The position numbers and the translations under genes were made by a program. A stretch of 64,000 nucleotides of DNA from Cyathus striatus (Eukaryota > Basidiomycota > Agaricomycetes > Agaricales > Nidulariaceae). The stretch lies in assembly GCA_025738555.1 (NCBI GenBank), contig JAOVFP010000002.1, positions 4,278,001 through 4,342,000 of the forward strand. The letters are read 5' to 3'. The notes below the pieces were generated by a model that made no database searches, was not told the DNA's origin, and was given only the letters and a program-made list of their open reading frames with translations. Within the stretch, counting starts at the first letter, position 1; each line of letters starts with the position of its first letter. Shown here piece by piece: positions 60,369 to 64,000 of this stretch.

Positions 60369-62035
60369 ATGCTTAACTTAACCTTAAAGCATCGCTTTCC
60401 TCAATTCCATAGGCAACCGCACATTCGCTATCGTAACGAATCCACTGCGCTTCATTTCTATCAGAACAGACAGCTAGAACTTTATGCGTCAAGACAAGCA
60501 AAGCGTTTAACACTTCGCCAGCTCGTGCGTTGTAACCCAAACTAATGTATGATATGTCCACTTTAACCTGAATGCTAGGTGTTCTTTGGACGTTCTTTAA
60601 CGGATGAGAAATTAATAACGGTCTGTAATAGTCGTTTATTTATATTACACGAGATCTTATGTTTCAGAGCGCAAACTACGTTCGTACAGAACTCCCCGTT
60701 CGCATTGCCCACAGGATTCGAGATCTACAAGCTCTGCCATATGTTGTTGTTACCCAGGAAGGAGTAGCAAAGGTTTACGAGGTTCGTCAGCCATATTGAC
60801 ATCCGAGGCTTTAAAAATCTCAATGGTTAGATGTCACTTAGCTTTACTGGACTGCATTTGAAAAGTACAGCGCTGAAGATTTATACAGAGTTTGCAAAGC
60901 ATTAAAGATGTTGCTCTTCCAGATTTCGACAATATCCCAAAATCGCTAGTATATCTGATAATGGAGCATTTTGCAATTTCTTAGGGAGGCTTTTAGACGA
61001 GCAGTTGAGTCTCTATATCTGCTGTTATTTTAGGATTAAATTAATGGAAGGCGTATAGTGCAACCATTATACCCAATCTAACTCTCGGCCTTTCGCTCTC
61101 TTCCCCTTACCTGCTTCCAGAACAGCTTGATTCATTTATGCGTCGGATGTTAGTCTCACGTATATCTCGTCGCGTGTTAACAGAACACCACATTGCATTG
61201 TCCGAAGCTTTTCTCAACCAGGGAAATAATTCACCAGAAGAACCTCATGTTGGGATTATATTTACTGGCCTCGATGTTAAACGTAGCATCGAAAAATGTG
61301 CAAGGCTTGCGCGAGATCGGCCTTTCTGGATAGATGAACCACATGTTACTGGGGAGAGTCATAACTGCCCAGAGGTCACTATTGACGGGCATCTTGAAAC
61401 TAAATTTTCATATATCAAAGAACATTTGGAGTATGTTCATTTCTTTTCATATGCTGCTTGAAGATGGTCACGTCTAATCATGTACAACAGATATATCGTG
61501 TTTGAACTGTTAAAGAATGTTGGTTAACGCTAGATATTGCCCTTCACAGTATAACATTGTCTTGTAGGCGATGCGAGCAACCGTTAGGCAACACAGTAAT
61601 ATCTCAAACCCACCTTCAATCCAAGCCACAATTATTGATGGCGCTAATGATATTGGCATTAGAATATCTGACCAAGGTAGAACATAGACTCGATACGCTT
61701 CTATGGAAATTTATATTGTCTTAGGTGGCGGACTTCTTACCTCGCAGATCCAATTTAAAAGCCCTTCGGACATCTTCTCCTTTTCACATTTGCGAAACGC
61801 TACTCGATTAAACGACTCTCGACTTGGAGCATTGCGTTCTGCCAGCTCAAGCACTAAAGGAGTTAAGGCTACAATGGATGAACAAGTAGAGACATATAAG
61901 GAAGGTATTTGCCGCCATCAATGTATCACTTAATCCGATCTCTCATTCTAAGCCTTGCAAATGATAGGAGGTGTGCTCTCCAGGTTTCTTCCTCAGATTG
62001 GTATTGGATTGCCTATGAGCTACATTTATGCAACG
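60369..62035 (+). CDS. Mitochondrial PDK/BCKDK-family protein kinase, last exon missing
   Basis: Family members phosphorylate and switch off pyruvate or branched-chain 2-oxoacid dehydrogenase in the mitochondrion. Start ATG at 60369 gives a basic, Asp/Glu-poor leader (MLNLTLKHRFPQFHRQPHIR) suited to mitochondrial import. Exons then read ALHFYQNRQLELYASRQAKR with LTLRQL, VFFGRSLTDEKLI (60579-60620), NYVRTELPVRIAHRIRDLQ (60668-60781), LYWTAFEKY, RQYPKIASISDNGAFCNFL, TIIPNLTLGLSLSSPYL, SRISRRVLTEHHIALSEAF, VGIIFTGLDVKRSIEKCARL, FSYIKEHLE, YIVFELLK, NAMRATVRQ (N-box), GIRISDQ, GGG (G1 box), RFLPQIGIGLPMSYIYA. The expected end (YFGGSL...) is absent after 62035. Most introns are GT-AG; the junction near 60868-60934 is not clean. 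Which enzyme complex it serves cannot be told. Confidence 0.8.
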
Positions 62036-62439
62036 TGAGAGGGTATTTTAATCTTTAATATTATAAAGTTGCTATCGTTCTCACGGCTTATGATTGGCTG
62101 ATCACTGAGATCATTTGACGTCAACGGGAGAGCTCTTCGCGTTCGCGTTTTGACGTGTTCCGAACGTTTGGACTTGCAGCTCTCGAGCATACTCCGTACC
62201 CATATTTTATCTTGCACACGTGGATCTTTCATGTATGTTACTAACACTGTGAAGGCACCGTAACTCAGCTTGATCAAGATATTGTTCTCGAGGCGTCTGA
62301 AATCGTTGACATCATTGATGTCATTAACTTCACAGAGGAAATTCACCGCGTTTACGTGAGGTCTGCGTGTTGCAGAGTTTCGATATCGATTGTGGTATGT
62401 GCTTAGCAGTTTTCTTACTGTGCTATAGTTCCCTTATAT
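62036..62439. other. Junction between kinase gene and Helitron; boundary unresolved
   Basis: No kinase C terminus in any frame. A Helitron 5' end (TC) must lie here or further upstream if the kinase is cargo. Candidate ATC starts exist but none is decisive. CpG-containing patches (GACGTCAACGGGAGAGC, CGCGTTCGCGTTTTGACG) are preserved. Confidence 0.35.
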
Positions 62440-64000
62440 TACTCCCTTACAGCGCAAGAGGAAAAAAAAGTTTGCTTACATATCTTGCTGAAACGTTATC
62501 AATGAATCGAAAGACAAGCCATTCAAGAAAGTGAAGCGCAGAGGAGGCTTTTGAAGGAAATGGTAGCATGTTTGCAAGGGATGAGGGTACGCTGATATGT
62601 AGTAGTATCGAGTTGGTCACTAACTATCAAATTCTGTGCAGAAAATGCATCATTGTCATCGGCGTCATCCCATGTTCGCGAATCATTAAATGTACCATCT
62701 CCAACTGGCATCACGCCAACAGCTTCTGGATTGGAACTGCCGACCTCGATATGCGGAGGAACTGTTTTATTTCCTACAACGAGTTCGTGTTCATCATATT
62801 CAACTCCGGCACTTCCATATCAATCAATTTAACAATTGTACAACCTCACCTTCCTCCTACATGCCGCCATACACATCAACGCTGTTTACAGGTTCACCTT
62901 TGAACTCGCGAACAATTCTAACTTCAACAATGCCAACTTCGTATTCAGGTTGCTACGAATCTTTAGGTAATGCTAATTTATATGGACCCACTTTTGTTCC
63001 TACGAGAGCAGCATGTCAGCCACGTCAGGATGATGGAGAAAATTTGCAAAGTAATGGGCTGAACTTATTAGCTTCGGTAGCAGAAGCTGTATCTATGTGT
63101 TAGTAGATATGTTATTATTATTTTTCATGCGTCACTAACAATTGATATTAATATAAGTTCAACAACCAATTAGAAGGAACACCATTCCCGATAGTAATAT
63201 AGCAGACAGTCAACACAACAATTATCGTTTTATTCTCCCCAAACCAGGTGATATTCGTATGTGGTTTCATTATTATTTGTAATGATACATATGAATTAAG
63301 AATGCAGGTACAAAAATTCCACGTATCACATCACGAAAACGAAACCTTTTCAACATAGCACGAGAACCCTACTGTGAACCGTTAGCACGGCATTATTTAG
63401 GCCGAATGGATGTTTTGTGTCCTGACTGTGGTGCACTACACTGGATGGAGGAGCGACTAGGTGAGGGAAAAAAGGAAAATCCGAAATTTGGAAAGTGCTG
63501 TTCTAAAGGACAAATCCGAATACCACTTTTACAGCCACCTCCTGAACCTTTAAGGGGTCTTCTAGAGAACGTCACCCACATTGCGAGGAAGTTTCGGGAC
63601 AAATTGTGGGAGTACAATCGCGCTTTTGCTTTCACGTTGGTTGGTGTACAACAAGATCATAGCATTAACACAGGACATTTGTATCCTATATTTCGCATTT
63701 TTGGAGAATTACATCATTACTCAGGCTCTCTGGATCCACATGGCGATACGCCTAGGTATGCACAAACATACATATATGAACCTCATGATGCTTTAGAAAT
63801 TCGAAAAGATTGGAACAAAGATCTTGATCCACAGATAATATATCATTTGCAAAACATGCTGGATCGACATCACCGTTATGTACCAATGTTTAAACATGCA
63901 TTTGAAATCATTCGTGACTACAATGGAGCCATTGAGGATGCAGAAGTTCGATTACGACGAATTCCAGGCTTGAATCAAGTTCAAAGAACATATCATCTAC
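62440..64000 (+). CDS. Helitron Rep/helicase polyprotein, 5' part (runs off window)
   Basis: The protein starts rolling-circle transposition (HUH Rep) and unwinds DNA (Pif1-type helicase). Visible: a charged region (RQAIQESEAQRRLLKEMVA), exons up to 63103 with Ser/Thr-rich linker, two introns (about 63100-63160 and 63235-63307), IPRITSRKRNLFNIAREP, and the zinc motif LCPDCGALHWMEERL...FGKCCSKGQ. Then PLLQPPPEPLRGLL, FRDKLWEYNRAFAFTLVGVQ, DHSINTGHLYPIFRIFGELHH, YAQTYIYEPHDALEIR, MLDRHHRYVPMFKHAFEIIR to the window end. This is the region just before the Rep domain; HUH and helicase motifs lie beyond 64000. No stop in the last 690 bp and many CpGs, so it may be young. The start codon is not determined. 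Confidence 0.88.

Overview
The window looks like repeat-saturated nuclear DNA of a filamentous basidiomycete, most likely an Agaricomycete. The evidence is short (about 50-65 bp) GTNNGT...YAG introns, chromodomain-bearing Ty3/gypsy elements, a multi-exon protein of a type I know from mushroom genomes, a DUF6589-type protein, a basidiomycete-style RecQ-like helicase and a Helitron replicase. I saw no rRNA, tRNA, CRISPR or bacterial-type feature. Genus cannot be judged.

Layout. 1-4.5 kb: non-coding, with a ~78 bp tandem repeat. 4.5-7.0 kb: an apparently intact 11-exon gene of unknown function. 7.8-8.9 kb: GC-rich, C-rich tandem repeats. 9-10.9 kb: AT-rich. 10.9-14.3 kb: a 69 bp minisatellite split by a 1.5 kb terminal-inverted-repeat (TIR) element. 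14.4-17.9 kb: truncated Ty3/gypsy element A (minus). 19.3-32 kb: a nested stack. An old gypsy-type LTR holds a non-autonomous hAT, a copia solo LTR and a complete gypsy element B, and B itself holds an autonomous-type hAT. 32-36.7 kb: two decayed copia gag regions, one broken by a palindromic element carrying a 19 bp minisatellite. 37.9-38.5 kb: gypsy solo LTR with target-site duplication (TSD). 39.6-40.3 kb: small hAT. 41.2-41.9 kb: 3' end of a copia element. 41.9-50.4 kb: decayed DUF6589 gene and decayed RecQ-like helicase, tail to tail, the helicase split by two insertions. 51-60 kb: MITE-like repeats and a decayed SulP transporter gene (55.9-57.8 kb). 60.4-62 kb: mitochondrial-type protein kinase (PDK/BCKDK family) lacking its last exon. 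62.4 kb to the end: 5' part of a Helitron Rep/helicase gene running off the window.

Across unrelated genes (gypsy gag/pol, hAT transposase, RecQ, DUF6589, copia gag, SulP) nearly every in-frame stop is TGA where Arg (CGA) fits, and one integrase catalytic Asp has become Asn by a CG-to-TG change on the plus strand. This is the footprint of CpG deamination (methylation or a RIP-like process) and explains why the mobile genes are dead. The live-looking genes are the 4.5-7.0 kb gene, the Helitron start and perhaps the kinase. The features most likely to be new are two TIR elements ending in CATCA...TGATG with exact 2-bp duplications, a 3.5 kb TGTC...GACA insertion, and the RecQ/DUF6589 tail-to-tail module.
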